A stretch of 64,000 nt of DNA from Capillidium heterosporum. Taxonomy: Eukaryota > Entomophthoromycota > Entomophthoromycetes > Entomophthorales > Capillidiaceae. Positions 22,245 through 35,659 of this stretch are shown here, in pieces. Each line of letters opens with the position of its first letter. The stretch's first letter is position 1. Location: NCBI GenBank assembly GCA_016630905.1, contig WBMQ01000002.1:1550001-1614000 (forward strand), read 5' to 3'. The notes under the pieces are model-generated. The model had not been told where the DNA came from. It did not search any database and saw nothing but the letters and a program-made list of their open reading frames with translations. Both the position numbers and the translations under genes were made by a program.

Positions 22245-24199
22245 ATTATCAGTTCTAATGATATCAAATACTAGTTATTAAAAAAGTGTCAACTTTCAAA
22301 ATTTCCAACCTATTGTACTTTATAGACTTCTTAATTAATGGGTGCTATCATAAATTTATTCACTTCGGATTAATATCAAAGTTGTTATAGACTATGTAGC
22401 ACAGTTACACCCAAACATTTTCAAGTGTATAGTAAATAGCATGATTAGGCAATGGTGGTACTGGTATCATTTTATAGTCTTTCTAATTCATAAAATACTA
22501 ATAGTTTAGAGAAATACTGCCTTTTTATTGACCGAGATAAATATTTTGGCTCCAAACAAAAAAACATTGTTTAATTATGATATATACAGCTATCCTTATA
22601 ACTATGCAACTCCTCGATCCACCTAACCAATTTGTTTTAGCATCTCATATCTTGGGAATAGTATAGTTGCTACCGTACAGCTTAGCTAAAAGTATAGATT
22701 ATATATTGGTAAAAGTTGGAAACTCGAGTTCCAAAGTTCGTTGCATATAGGTGCTCACTTTACAAGATTTATATGTATAAGATAAAAGTAAAATAATCCA
22801 AGCTATTCAATACCTTTGCTTTTGAAAATTAGATGTCCAACTTATTTATAGGTGATGCCAATTGGTTGGAAAAGTAGAAAGTTGCAAGGTAGACTGTTTA
22901 AAATAGTTGTATAAGAAAGGTACCGATGCCACATCATCTTATCAAGAAATTTCAGCTGGGTTCTAAAGATACCTATAGCCAAGTCGTACTATTCAAATAT
23001 CAAACCTACAAATACAAATGAAATACATTGATACTAGCTTTCGAACTTTTATTAATAAAAAATCCTACATTGAGGTTTACAAAAAGGCAACATATATATA
23101 TTTTTCTATCATTTAAGCTTGGAAAGATGTAAATTTTGATAACTGCTATTTTGTTAAGCTTGAACTAAATTTAAAGATTTTAATCGAAACATTTATAAGC
23201 TTCATTAGTAAAGGTTACTCTTCATTTGTAAACTAAGTGTAGGCTATCTAAAAATAGGTTTGGAAGTAGTTGAATGAAAGGAGTCTATCAAAATTTAATG
23301 GCTTAATAGCTAGTTATATCGTTTTATTTATGGTGTATCTACCTATAGCCTTAAAATTAAAATTTACCTATTTTGACTTAAGCTAAAGTTTATGAAGTGG
23401 CTTGCGATTTTACCCAACAATAGGTGATTTACTCATCATTAGAAACCCTGAACTAAACAAAGAATAAAGGACAATAGCTTCGCTAAATGCAGGCTACGAT
23501 GCCTTTTACATTGATTATTGACTGGCGATTAATCTTCAGTCATCCAACTAGCTTGATATTTACAATCCATATACTATTTGTACATCCCATTGTTCGGCGG
23601 GATGAGTTGAAAATTTCAACTTATTGAAAATGATGGGCCACTTTTAGCTTAGCTTGAAAATATTTTTAATAGACTTATTTATCATTTGGGATGTATTCTT
23701 TTCATCTAAGCTGTATTCTAATAGACTTTGTTTGAAAAGCAGAGCAGTAGGTTGGAAAACTGGAAAGATTTGTTGATCAAAATGCTACAAGCCTAAAAAG
23801 CCAAGTCTTCAATGGGCCATATTCTAAAAAATGGTACCATCTCAAGCACATATATTCCTTGTAAGGATTTATGTGTTGAAGCGGATCTCCCTACAGCTAT
23901 TTTTATATACAACTAAATCCCAGCTTACTTCAAAGAACTTCTACTGCTTTAGGCTTTATGCTATCGGCTTAATCTCGTCCAAGAACCATCAACTCAAATT
24001 CAAATGGCGCCTTATCAGGCAACTTGACAAATTTCAAATCGGGACTAGAGCCAGTATAAAAAGTTGATAAGATTTGAGTGATAATTAATTTTTCGTTATT
24101 TCAAAAGCCTTCAACTGTTCAAAGTAAACGCATGTTCTTCTAGCTCTCAAGCAGCAGCCAAGGTTAAGTAGTCAACTCTCTTCGTCCCAGCCCTACGAC
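22245..24199. other. Long intergenic region, no gene supported
   Basis: About 2 kb of AT-rich DNA between copy E and the carrier gene. An open stretch at 23831-24067 has no recognisable domain and looks like chance. The last 200 bases (pyrimidine-rich, CTTCGTCCCAGCCC before the ATG) are the probable promoter and 5' UTR of the carrier gene. Confidence 0.5.
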
Positions 24200-25136
24200 A
24201 TGTCCGTTCAAAGCCAGCAAGAACAAATCAAAAAATCAAATTACAACTTCAAGTTCAGCCCTACTGCTATCGAGCTTTTAAGTGGTAGTGTAGCCGGCAC
24301 TTTATCCAAACTAATCGAGCATCCTTTCGACACCTTGAAGGTTCGTGTTCAAACGCACCCTCAACTCTACCCAAGTGTCTACCATTGCTTAAAATCGGCT
24401 TTGCAAACTTCCGGCTTCTCTTCCTTATTTTCCGGGCTACCTAGTCCCCTCCTCGTTGCAAGTTTGGAAAATGGTATCTTATTCCTAAGCTACAAATCAA
24501 TTATTTCGACTTTAACTTTGGGCGATAAATCAAAGGAGCGTGATCTAGCAGTGGTAAGTTCAGCTGGTGGTCTAGCTGGATTGTTGGTAGCTAATGTCTT
24601 GACACCTTTTGAACTCATAAAGTGCAAGGTACAGGCTATGCCACCTCCTAAACCACAACTTTCTTCTAATACCAAGCTAGGTAAAATTCCCTACCCTGGA
24701 GGCTTTGAAGTCGGTCTTAAGTCAAGGTAGTTTAACTAGCTTCTACAAGGGCCATACTACTACTCTACTTCGCGAAGGTTTGGGTGGTGTTGTCTACTTT
24801 TCGACTTACGAGCTTTTACTTAAGAGGTTGAACTTGTTGCATGGTACCGATACTTTGGATGGGTGGAAGGTAATTTTAGCAGGTGCAGCGGCTGGTATGT
24901 CCTATAACTTCTGTTTATTCCCTGTTGATATCATAAAGAGTAACGTCCAAGTGAGTAACCAACTTAGATCAAACTATTGGGATACTATGAAGAAGGTGTA
25001 CTATGGAGGCGGGGATAAGGGGAGGTTGCGGAATTTCTACAGAGGTTGTGGTGTCACTATGCTACGCTCGATACCTAGTAATGCTACTATATTCTTGAGT
25101 TACGAGTACGTATCGGCTTACCTTAAAAGTATGTAG
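24200..25136 (+). CDS. Mitochondrial carrier, ORT1/ARG11-like (basic amino acid exchange), one frameshift
   Basis: SLC25 carrier of about 310 residues from ATG 24200 to TAG 25134-25136. Three carrier repeats are visible: HPFDTLKVRVQT, then TPFELIKCKVQA, and FPVDIIKSNVQVS, the last two on either side of the break. Sequence around SGSVAGTLSKLIEHPFDTL, GLPSPLLVASLEN and LREGLGGVVYFSTYE resembles the fungal ornithine carrier ORT1, which exchanges ornithine across the inner mitochondrial membrane for arginine synthesis. The frame is broken at the CCC at 24689-24691: dropping one C gives GKIPTLEALKSVLSQG, matching the expected helix that leads to FYKGH. No intron with GT..AG ends restores the frame. 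Otherwise intact. Substrate within the basic amino acid group is inferred. Confidence 0.8.
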
Positions 25137-25826
25137 TGAGTTTCCGTTGGCTTCTTTGAACTTGAAGAGACCAGGTCTTGATCGGATTGGAATGCTATTT
25201 TTCTTACACCTGTTTTATTATTATTCTATTATACCAATTTATTAAAATATCTTCTAGCTATATGAATTTTCTACTGTGCTACTTATTTTATCAAACACCT
25301 TGTCCTTTAAAGTCTTAAGTTGGCATGTTTTTAGCATCTTTATATCCGATAGTAAATGCTGTTATAGAAGTAAATGGAAAGACAGCTTTAAAATGCTTTT
25401 GCCAATACATCTGTAGTTTTTTATGATGAGTGCAATTTTTTAATTCAAATGTAAGCTAAAACTCAACTGTCACATGTTCTCATAACTTGTTCAAAATTCA
25501 AAATTATAGCACTCTGATCCGAAAAAAGGACTAGTTTTCTTCAAATTTAATCGTAAGGCTTGCCTAGTTTATTGGAATGAAGCTTGCCATAGCAGATAAG
25601 CCGGCTTTCAATTGAATAAACCGAAATTTTCATTACCAATGATATGAAAAGTTAGATCGGATGAACTGAAGGATGGAAATGAGATCCACGTTCACTTGAT
25701 TGATAAAAGTCTTATACGTCATAAACTTCACCTTTAGTGGTGGTGAAGGTTGCCAAGTCGAACAGCTTTAAGTTTTCCTAAAAGTACAGTAAGAAGCTAA
25801 TTCAAGATTAAAAGGAAAGGAAGGAA
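25137..25826. other. Intergenic, carrier to PEX1
   Basis: About 690 bases, AT-rich, holding the carrier 3' end and the PEX1 promoter. Nothing else recognised. Confidence 0.5.
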
Positions 25827-28800
25827 ATGACCGAAAGCAACGAACCTACAAGTAAACTGTTTCCAATAAATATCCAAGAGCTGGACCACTGCTCCATACA
25901 TCTACCTTCAATATGGACTAATCTATTTCTCGATTACAAGGTAACTTTATATCAATTTTCATTATTGTATTAATAGATATAAATATTCAAGAATTTAAAC
26001 AACCTGGTGTTTGAATTGAATTTTATAAACTCCAACAACAAAGAAGTGAAGAAAGTGTATGTAAGTTGGACCGGCCAAACCTCAAGTTTAAATCAACAGA
26101 ACGCCGTGACTTTGGATAGACTCTTTTTCAAAAGTTTAAACTTAGCATCCGAACTGAACTACCAAGTTAAAGTTGTACCTAAATTTAAAGTGAAAAAGGC
26201 AAAGAGCATTGAAGTAGAACCAGTTACTTCTGACGATTGGGAAATCTTGGTAAGAATTTCGTTTTCTTTTTTTATTGAACTTTCTCCAATAGCAACTTAA
26301 CGCTGGACTTTTGGAAGCCAGTTTCTTACTACAGTGTAGGGTTGTTGCTTTAAAGCAAATTGTACCTATTAGAGTATCTAATGGAGCTCACATAAAGATA
26401 CGCGTCAGTAAGTTCTATTTTGTAAAGGTAGTCATGTATACTTAAGCTTTATACTTTCACAGTCAATGGAGACCCTACCGATCAACCTTGTCTACAGCTA
26501 ACTGAAAATTCGGAAATCTACGTAAAGCCTTTGGAACGTAAACCAGCTACTCAAGCCAACCCGATGAAGCCATCACCCAAATTTCCCAATTTGTTCTTAC
26601 GCTCGGCCTATCAAAGCTTCATTTCCGATTTAAATGTAGCGCCTTTACCTAACGAACTGACGGTTGGTATGAATCCCAATTCCCTGTTGGATATCAAAGA
26701 TCTGACTAAGATGGGTCTAGATTTGAAGGATCTGCCAGAGAGATGCTTAATAAGTTTAGTTACCAGAGTGAAACATGATGCTACCAACCCAGAACCCAAA
26801 CCTAACAGCAATGTAACTGACAGCAATAGTACCAATAAGGATGGAAACCTACATGATAAATTTGTAGTCGGAACTACCCAACAGATCCAAACGTTACCTA
26901 ACCGACTCATGGTTACTATTTGCTGGTCTACTGAATATCCATTAGGCCACGTAGTTTTGGGTACAGCCTTGATCCGAAGTTTAAGTATCCAACTCTTCCA
27001 TCGAATCTACTGCGATTTCTCCAATTTAGAAGTACCTCTCAAGCCTAATCAAATCAAATTCATACCAGTATTCCCAAGTAGCAATGCCAGCGATCCCAAG
27101 TAACTTTTAATCCCATTTTTGGAATCTAATTGATATTAAATGTTAGAAGTAAAACAAAGAGCACCAGCAAAGTCAACAGTTTAAACTACACCATTGGTAG
27201 AGCAAAATTGGGAGCCAGCAACAAATCGTGGATCTTCGATTTAGCTCTAGGTAAACTTTTCAAAAATTAGTTGTGACATCCTTCTAATGCTTTGCTAGCT
27301 TGGATAAAGAGCCAACCTATCCCATCAAAACCTTTAGTATTGACACATGGGATGGTGCTTATCCTACCCGACTTACAAACCGAGAAACGAAATTCCCAAC
27401 CGGTAGTCGTAGATCTAGGCTTGCCCATAACTTCGACTGAACCTAACTTTGCCTACTTTTCGATCAACTCAACCGATTTATTGAAGTTCAAGCTAGCAGA
27501 ATCGGAAGTTCCTTACTTTACTACCAACCTGACCTACCACAACCTGATCCAGGAAGATTTAAGTTTGAGTTGGTTGACCAAACAGTTACCCAAGTTGGGT
27601 GGAGTAGATGATCTCGTTGAGAAGACGGTGAAGTTGGTAAGGACTGGTACTGCCTTTGAGGAAACCAAAAAGGCTTTGGGGTTGTATCGTAAATATCCAT
27701 TTTGTTTGTTATTTCCTAATTTAATTCACGTAGCTAGTTCCGGTATCTTACTATGTGGTTCCAAAGGTTCGGGTAAGACTTCCATCTTACATACGGTACT
27801 CCAATCTCTTGCCAAATCCAGACTTAGTTTAACTTCTCCCATCCATATTAACTGTAACTTGCTGGTCAACGAACGGGTAGCGGTCGTCCGGGACAAATTT
27901 CTAAGTGCATTCGAGGAGGCATCCTGGACCAATCCCTCCATCCTAGTTTTGGACGATTTAGATACCTTGATTCCTTGCGAGATGGAACATATGGACTCCT
28001 TCCGATACCGACAATTGGCTGAATGTCTAGTCTACCTAGTGTTGAAATACCGACGTTTAATCTCCAATCTATCGATAGTTGCTACGGCCAATCAATCCCA
28101 TGCCGTACATCCTTATCTATTGCAGTCTCATACCTTTACTGAAAGCTTAGCAATTACACCTCCTGACAAGCTTAGCCGTCACAAGGTTTTAGAGGCTATA
28201 GTGGAATCGAGTGACGTTGTAGCTGTTCAAAACTCTAAATCAAAGCTGGATTTCCTGGATATAGCTACTTCTACCGAAGGATACCTGCCCTCCGATCTTA
28301 AAGTGCTGACCGAACGGGCCGTCCATCAAGCTGCCATAAGACAGATTAACCAACTGGATGATTCAACTTCGACTCAAACCGCTAATTTCCAGATTGAAAC
28401 CAAAGACTTCCTGAACGCTCAGGAGGGCTACACTCCAGTCTCTTTAAGAGGTGTCAAGCTTCAAGTCAGTGACGTACGGTGGTCCGACGTAGGTGGATTA
28501 GACGACACCCGGCGAACTTTACGAGAGACGTTGGAATGGCCCATAAAGTACCAACGTATCTTCCAGTCCTGTCCCTTGAGACTTCGATCCGGTCTATTAC
28601 TCTACGGGTACCCCGGTTGCGGTAAGACCATGTTGGCGTCGGCAGTCGCCAAAGAATGTCAGCTCAACTTTATTACGGTCAAAGGTCCAGAAATCTTGAA
28701 CAAGTACATCGGTGCCAGTGAACAGAGTGTGCGTGATCTGTTCCAGAGGGCTCAGGCGGCAAGACCCTGTGTCTTATTCTTTGACGAGTTCGAGGCTATA

Positions 28801-29580
28801 GCACCGAGACGTGGTCACGATTCTACAGGTGTAACTGATCGAGTAGTCAACCAACTTCTTACACAGATGGATGGGGCTGAAGGATTGGAAGGGGTTTACG
28901 TTTTAGCTGCCACTTCTCGACCCGACTTAATCGATCCTGCTCTACTTCGACCGGGGAGATTAGATAAGTCGTTACTATGCGGCATGCCTACCGTTGAGGA
29001 ACGCAAAAGCATTCTGGTGGCTCACGCCACCAAGTTCCACCTCGATGAGGAAACCAGCGGGAAACTTGGGAAGTTGGCAGAACAAACTGATAGCTTTACT
29101 GGTGCAGATCTTCAAGCTCTACTTTACAACGCCCACCTGGAAGCTATCCACGAAGGACTAGACCATAAGGACCTAGAGGCTGAAGAAGATAAGAAAGCGT
29201 TGACAAATGGTGGCTTCAAGGATAAGGATGCACCCATCACCTTCCACAGTTTCAACTTCCAAGCTAAAGATACCGAACTACCCCTACAGACTTTAACTTC
29301 GGCCGAGATGGATCAAATTCGGTCCAGGATTCAAACTATAACCAGAAGTCAAAATTCTTCAACTAAAGTTAGCAAGTTCAATAATGAGCAAGGCAAGGAA
29401 AAGAAGGGTGCAAATGCAAATATAACAACTATAAAGTGGAAGCACGTTGAAACTGCTTTGGGCAGTACGCAGCCTTCTTTACCAATGAATGAAATTATGA
29501 GGCTGGAGGAGATCTACTTGGAGTTTATGAATGGAAAGGGCGACCCTAAGACGGTTGGTAAGAAGTCGACTTTGGGATAG
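25827..29580 (+). CDS. PEX1: Peroxisomal AAA-ATPase PEX1
   Basis: Multi-exon gene from ATG 25827 (MTESNEPTSK) to TAG 29578-29580; the last exon alone is about 2.3 kb. The N-terminal domain (FINSNNKEVKKVYVSWTGQT) matches the Pex1 double-psi barrel. The D1 ATPase has Walker A GSKGSGKT and Walker B ILVLDDLD. D2 is the active ring, with Walker A GYPGCGKT, Walker B VLFFDEFEAIAPRRG and the second region of homology ending in arginines (LLRPGRLDK). Pex1 with Pex6 forms the hexamer that pulls ubiquitinated Pex5 out of the peroxisome membrane. Exon joins including 27099 and 27251 are in phase. A Gln/Ser/Lys-rich linker follows D2. Intact. Confidence 0.95.
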
Positions 29581-30533
29581 AGTTGCTAGATTTGCTCGGA
29601 TTACTTTATGAATAAAAGTTGGCATGGAATTGTTGACTCTTTTGGAACGATTTTATAGTTCAATTTTGAATGGCACTTTTATATTTTTGTATCAAATATT
29701 ATACCTGGTTCCAAAAGTATTTTGAAGGTAAAGAGGAAACCTGTATTAAACGTAAAGTATATTTCTAACACGCAATTAAAGCTTTCGCCTTTGCTTCCCA
29801 TCGTCCAATGGAAGTGAAATTACTCTAGAAAACATATTCTTTTGCTTACTAGTAAATGCTCCTGTTCAGGATTAGTAGAGCCACATATACATACTACTTA
29901 TAAGGTTGGCTTATAGAAAGCTTGTGCATCAGTCTTTAACAGTTTCGTACAGATGGCAGCAATTGACATCAAAGAGCTTCTAAATTTTATCATAGCTTTA
30001 TCAACTCCTTGCTAGTTTCTCTGAATTGACAGCTCAAGGGTTTGTTTGTCGTCCAGGCACAAATATATTGGCGTAGGTACCTTACATTTTCTAGAGGATA
30101 CCAAAGTTTAAGAACCTTCTTCCAAGATTCAAGTCCAGAGTTGGGATTGGCCCAATAGATAAAATTTAGTCTCGATCACTTGGATCAAATTTTTTTGATA
30201 CGAATTTGTAGAAGTGACTCACAATGCATCCACTGATAGGTTCAACCTAAGAACTTCAATATGTAATCGCATTACCCAAACTGCTCAAACATATTGCCTC
30301 ATTTGGTCAAAATGCGAAGTTTAATTTGATTAAAATGACATTACCCTTTCCATAGCCTATTCTCAAATTTGAAGGACTTGATCTCGAAATCAGAACCAAA
30401 AGCCTTTATAAAGGACAACATCCTCGTAAACTTTTGTACTTTAGTTTTCTTACTTTAAAGGTAAATATTGATTAGTTTTATAGGGCGTCAAAGCTAACCA
30501 TCATTTTTGTTTTGTATAGGTAGTAGATCAAAT
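29581..30533. other. Intergenic, PEX1 to ASN1
   Basis: About 950 bases. An AATAAA at 29611-29616 probably ends PEX1 transcripts. A GTAAAT..TATAG stretch at about 30461-30520 looks like an intron in the 5' UTR of the asparagine synthetase gene. No coding frame seen. Confidence 0.5.
29611..29616 (+). terminator. PEX1 poly(A) signal AATAAA
   Basis: AATAAA 31 bases after the PEX1 stop codon. Consensus match and position only. Confidence 0.5.
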
Positions 30534-32332
30534 ATGTGTGGTATTTTAGCAATTTTAAACTACGTCGAGGACATGTCCAAACTTCGTACCGAAGCTTTAG
30601 GTCTTTCCAAAAAGTAAGTTTTAATACTATCCATCAGCGTATTCATATTTTTGATTCTAAAGGTTGCGTCACCGTGGTCCTGATTGGAGTGGTTGTAAGA
30701 TCAGCGGAAAGAACCTGTTTACCCATGAGCGTTTAGCTATCGTAGGAATAGGTAGAGCACTTTTTCTTTTCTTTTTATTAAACTTATTGGTAAAGACTCG
30801 GGCTCTCAGCCTTTGACCAACCACGATGATACCATCATCTTGACCGTTAACGGCGAAATCTACAACCATATTGAGCTACGTAAATTGCTGAAGCCCGATA
30901 CCGTATTCAAGACCCATTCCGATTGTGAGATTATCATTCACTTGGTATGCTACATTTCTATCTACCGGTTTCTAATTTTTATTTGTAGTATGAGCAGATT
31001 GGTGAAAAGGTTGTCGACCATCTCAAAGGCATGTTCTCCTTTGTCCTCTACGATGCCAAGAAAGACCGCCACATTGTTGCTAGGGATCCCATTGGTATCA
31101 CCACTCTGTACTACGGTACCAACGAAAACAAGTTCCCTGGTACTAGGTTCTATGCCAGTGAGATGAAAGCTTTACAGACCCACTGCACCGACTTGTTCAC
31201 CTTCCCACCCGGTCATATCTACGACTCTCAAACTCAAGAGCTGAAGCCCTACTTCCAGCCCAAATGGTTCGATGAATCGTACCTCCCCACCAGCCCAGTA
31301 GATCTGGTCAAGTTACGTGAGTCCCTCGAGTTGGCTGTTCGACGTCGTCTTATGGCTGAAGTTCCCTTTGGTGTGTTATTGAGTGGTGGTCTGGACTCTA
31401 GTTTGATCGCCGCCATCGCCGTCCGTGAGGCTGAGAAGAAGCAGGGTCAAGCTGAAGATGACGCCTCGTCGGCTATCGCCAACTGGCCCAAGATTCACTC
31501 CTTCTCCATCGGTTTACCCGACGCCCCTGATCTCAAAGCTGCCAAAGAGGTTGCTGATTTCTTAGGATGCAAGCACCACGCCTTCACTTTCACTTTGGAG
31601 GAGGCCCACGATGCCATCCCCGACGTTATCCACCACTTAGAGACCTACGACGTCACTACCATCCGTGCCTCCACCCCCATGTACCTCCTTTCCCGTAAGA
31701 TCAAGGCTATGGGTGTCAAGATGGTCCTCAGTGGTGAGGGTAGTGACGAGATTTTTGCTGGTTATCTCTACTTCCATTCGGCCCCCAATAAGGAAGGACT
31801 CCACCAGGAGACCGTTAGCAGGGTCAAGGGTCTTCACCTTTCCGACTGCCTTAGAGCCAACAAGTCTACCATGGCCTGGGGTCTAGAAGCTCGTGTTCCC
31901 TTCTTGGATGTCGACTTCTTGGACCAAGCTATGACTGTCGACCCCGAAGCCAAATTAATCCGCGATGGTAAGATGGAGAAGCACATCATCCGCAAGGCCT
32001 TTGATACCCCCGAAGATCCTTACCTACCCCACCACATCCTGTACCGACAGAAGGAGCAGTTTTCCGACGGTGTAGGCTACAGCTGGATCGACTCTCTAAA
32101 AGACAAAGCTGAAGAAGTCGTCACCGACCAACAGTTGCAGGATGCTCACCTTAAATGGGCTAAGGATACCCCTACCACCAAGGAAGCCTACTGGTTCCGC
32201 ACCATCTTCGATGAGAAGTTCCCCAACCCTAGCTCGGAGACTACTGTCAATAGATGGATCCCTAGGAAGGATTGGGGTTGCCCCGAAGATCCTTCTGGTC
32301 GTGCTCAGAAGGTGCATGAGAAGGCTTATTAA
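30534..32332 (+). CDS. Asparagine synthetase (glutamine-hydrolysing)
   Basis: Starts ATG 30534 with MCGILAIL; Cys2 is the glutaminase nucleophile once the Met is removed. After a first intron come [10 protein letters not shown] and then [12 protein letters not shown], the N-terminal Ntn amidotransferase motifs. The ATP-pyrophosphatase motif [15 protein letters not shown] lies about residue 220-235, followed by [11 protein letters not shown] and LEARVPFLD. Length is about 560-580 residues, typical for the family. It makes asparagine from aspartate, glutamine and ATP in the cytosol. At least three short introns lie in the first 500 bases and the rest is one exon. GC content is the highest of the window and codons look strongly selected, consistent with high expression. 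Called ASN1/ASN2-type; the paralogue number cannot be told. Confidence 0.95.
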
Positions 32333-33101
32333 GCATTTTTCCTTTTTGGGGGATGTATTTTTGAATAAAGGAACCTTTTTAAAGTTTTATATGCTATTGG
32401 TTTGTATTGCGGGTTATATAGTTTATAGTGCTAAGGATGTAAAAACTTTGTAAAGTAGATTAGAACATTACAGTGACAGCCGTTGTTATCTAAGGGCAAA
32501 GGCTTGAAGTGATAATGTAGCAATGTCGTATAAAATCACATGTGTTAGTGCTGATAGCTTCAAAATGGAAAATATTGTTTCTAGTCACAAGTTTGCTTGA
32601 AAACCGACGTGGCTCCTTTTGCTACTGGCTCGCATAGCTGGGGCAAGATTCTATAACCTTTTTATAAGGTACTTATATTTTTCGAACAAAGTTGTATTTA
32701 CCTTGAGGCCAAGCATCCAAAAGGTAGCCTCCCAATACTTTAAACATGCCAGCTATCCATTTATCTATTCTAAACTTATTGTCATTTGAGGTCTATTGTA
32801 TTCGATAAAAATTGATACTCATCATCAAACTAAAATTTATAAGTGTTGCCTGATCCAACTAGGAAGATCGGATCAGTTATTAGTTAAAGGCATATTTTAG
32901 ACGGCTAAAGCTAAAGTAAGGCATCAAACCAAAAGGTCGGGCTCAATTTACAAACTACCAAGCCGTTAAAAGTATTGATGATAGGCAGAACTAGAATGCT
33001 ATAACCCTAAATAAAGATACAAACCTTTTTACATCTTTTAATCGGATAATAAGTTGCGAAAATAGTATTTAATAGGAAGGTAGGTGTACGAATTCTTGAA
33101 A
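32333..33101. other. Intergenic, asparagine synthetase to zinc-cluster gene
   Basis: About 770 bases with the poly(A) signal listed separately and the presumed promoter of the zinc-cluster gene. No open frame or repeat recognised. Confidence 0.5.
32364..32369 (+). terminator. Asparagine synthetase poly(A) signal AATAAA
   Basis: AATAAA 32 bases after the stop codon. Consensus match and position only. Confidence 0.5.
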
Positions 33102-34894
33102 ATGAATCCCTTATATATAAGTGGAGGAACGATCATGGACTTTACTTATATCTCGATGCAAGCCTGCGACCAATGTAAGCGCCGTCGAGCTTATTGCGAC
33201 AAGTTAAAGCCCAGCTGTTCTCGATGTACCAACATGGATGAAGACTGTAGCTACCAGTTCGTAGCCAAGAAGACAGGTAGGCCAAGGAAGACGGTTGCTT
33301 CAACCCAAGAGTCAAAGCTGTTTGTGTCAGATTCAGAGAACAAAAGTGTAAGTGATGACGATGGTAGCACCTCCAGTTTAGTTAAAATGCATAGTAAAGT
33401 CGACAAGATCCAACGTTATTACAGCAAGTTTAAAGCCGATGTCGATGTCAGTGGCTATGTGATGGCGGCCAATCTATTTAAAAACATTTCAATGGGCCCC
33501 AACTACAAAGTTTTCGTTTCCACCACCGGTAAGCTGGATTACTTTGGAGTAAGTCCTTTAGCTTTCTTGATGACCATGTACGTGGTCCATCACTCCAGGC
33601 CTAAAAGGTTGAGCAACTGCGCCAACGACATAAGCATCATAGATGCTAACACCATCGATGACAAGGATAAGTTACCGATAGGTAGGTGTATCGAGTTGAA
33701 TCAAATAAGCAATATCCAAGTTGAAGAAGAGATAATTAAGTTTTCGGTGGAAGCCTTCTTCAAATACTTCAACCCATCCCAGCCTATCTTAAGTAGAAGA
33801 GGCTTTGTACTCAACTTTGCGAATCAACCCGACATATTAAAGTTCATAGTAGTCGGTATAGGAGTAGGATATCTACCTTTCATATCCAAGGATGTAAAGC
33901 ATTACTACTGCCATAAAGCCCAGCTAGAGCTGAAGAAGGAATACAATAAATTCAACCTACATACCGTCACCGCTTTAATACTGATGAGCGTATTTCAAAA
34001 CAACAAGGAGGATTGCAAGTACGGATTCTTCAACTTTGGCCTAGCTTTTCGAATTTCTCATTGTCTAGGTCTACATCTCAACCCACCACGATACCTCAAC
34101 AGGGATGACAGGGAGCTTAGAGTACGACTGTACTGGATGATTCACATCCAAGATAAATTGTACGGGTTCGGCATGACCCTACCCTTCTGCCACGACTATA
34201 GACTCAACTCGGTTCCCAAACCTAGGTTTACACTCATCGACTACTTAGACAGCGATAGTGAAGAACTCAAGTTTACTATGCTGAGCTCCACCCACTACCT
34301 AAGTCTATTTGCTGAAGTCTGCCAACTGCTCTATCTTATCAAGCTAAAGTTCGACTTTATAGATACTCTCAAAGAGAGCCAACTCCACCAGCTTACCCAA
34401 CTCGCCAAGCTTATCGACAAGCACCTACTTTATGGGAAACTAAAGTATCGATAACCTTTCAACAGCTCAATCAAAACTTGGATTGGAAGGTCAAGGTTAC
34501 CAATAGATTCGAATACAACTTGAAACTTATATACAATGCGACTCTAGTTCAGATCTACCAGATCTTCTCCAAGACCCAGTTGGAACCTACTAAATCTCAA
34601 TTTCAGTATAAGGCGATTGACCACTCCAAACGCACTATCGAATGTGGTTTAAAATTGGGCAACGATATATTTTATTATGGGAATACCTACAAGTTTTATG
34701 CGCTATGTACCGCTACCTTCTACTGGATTAGTGCAATATCTAGATCCTATGGTAGGGATAAGGAAAAGAAAATAGAGTTTCTGAAGGTAGCCTTAAGACT
34801 TATCGAAAACTGCAAACCCTACTACCTGCTTGCTGGTGAATCTTTACATATGTGTAAATTGTTGGCAAAAGTTGAGAATTTGAATGTAGATTGA
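33102..34894 (+). CDS. Zn2Cys6 zinc-cluster transcription factor, one frameshift
   Basis: Starts at ATG 33102 (MNPLYISGG). The binuclear zinc cluster has six cysteines spaced C-x2-C-x6-C-x6-C-x2-C-x6-C (CDQCKRRRAYC, then CSRC and a final C) and is followed by an AT-hook-like GRPRK. The middle resembles the fungal-specific regulator domain (FRISHCLGLHLNPPRYL, then RVRLYWMIHIQDKLYGF). The frame runs to a stop at 34452-34454, but homology to the downstream relic continues in another frame (WETKVSITFQQLNQNLDWK) to a stop at 34892-34894. One base is missing near 34428-34433. A 62-nt intron could also bridge the gap, but the relic still shows coding similarity there, which favours a frameshift. Target genes are unknown. 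Confidence 0.75.
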
Positions 34895-35659
34895 TGTACG
34901 AACATACCTGTGATGTAAATAAAGCTACAATCTAGTTAGATGACTTCTATGGTTTAAAAGAAATATTGAAAACTCACCTCAAACAAATAGTTTTGAGAAC
35001 TTTTAATGCGAAAGCAGTACATTTTTATTATATTGATATATCGCCATCTATTCTCATCCAACTATACAGTGGGAAATCCTCAATTTTTATCGACGATTGA
35101 CGATTATAACTCTTCAACTCAAATAGCTATTTTTCTAATGGAGAAAATTGTTCCTTAATATTTAAAATCAATATATAAATCTGGTATCTTTTATAGAGCA
35201 AGTTTATATATTAATATGACACCATTCCTTAGCACTTTCCTTATACATGGTTTTGAAAGGCCATTGGTAGGGTGAGGCTACTTATAAGACAGTAGGACTA
35301 TTAATCGATAAAGGAGGAAATAACTACTTGAGCTGACTTCATACTTATGTGTACTTGAAATTTTAAAATAATCCTGTTTACTATAACTTTCACTATACTT
35401 GAAAAGCATTGGAAAGAGATAATATATTTTTTAATTTATTATTTAAGAATAAGTATACGAAAAGCATATTCTTCCACAAGAGAACATCTACTTTTTGAAT
35501 TTGCCAAAAATAGTGAGCAGCTAGCTTATAGCTAATCACCAAAAAATAATTCAGTAGTGTGAACCTTTCCATCATCTTCAGTTGGACTAGGAACAAAAGT
35601 GCCAAACCTCAATTAAAAACATAGACTCCCTAATTGGGAGGTATAGCCATTTCAGGATA
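34895..35659. other. Spacer between zinc-cluster gene and its relic
   Basis: About 765 bases, AT-rich. The minus-strand open stretch at 35393-35605 lacks any recognisable domain. Nothing supported. Confidence 0.45.

Noticed and set aside
23831-24067. Open frame of 78 codons upstream of the carrier
   Set aside because: No recognisable domain, AT-typical composition and no intron or neighbour support; likely chance.
34440-34510. 62-nt intron in the zinc-cluster gene
   Set aside because: Possible by frame, but the downstream relic shows protein-level similarity across this stretch, so it was probably coding; kept only as an alternative.
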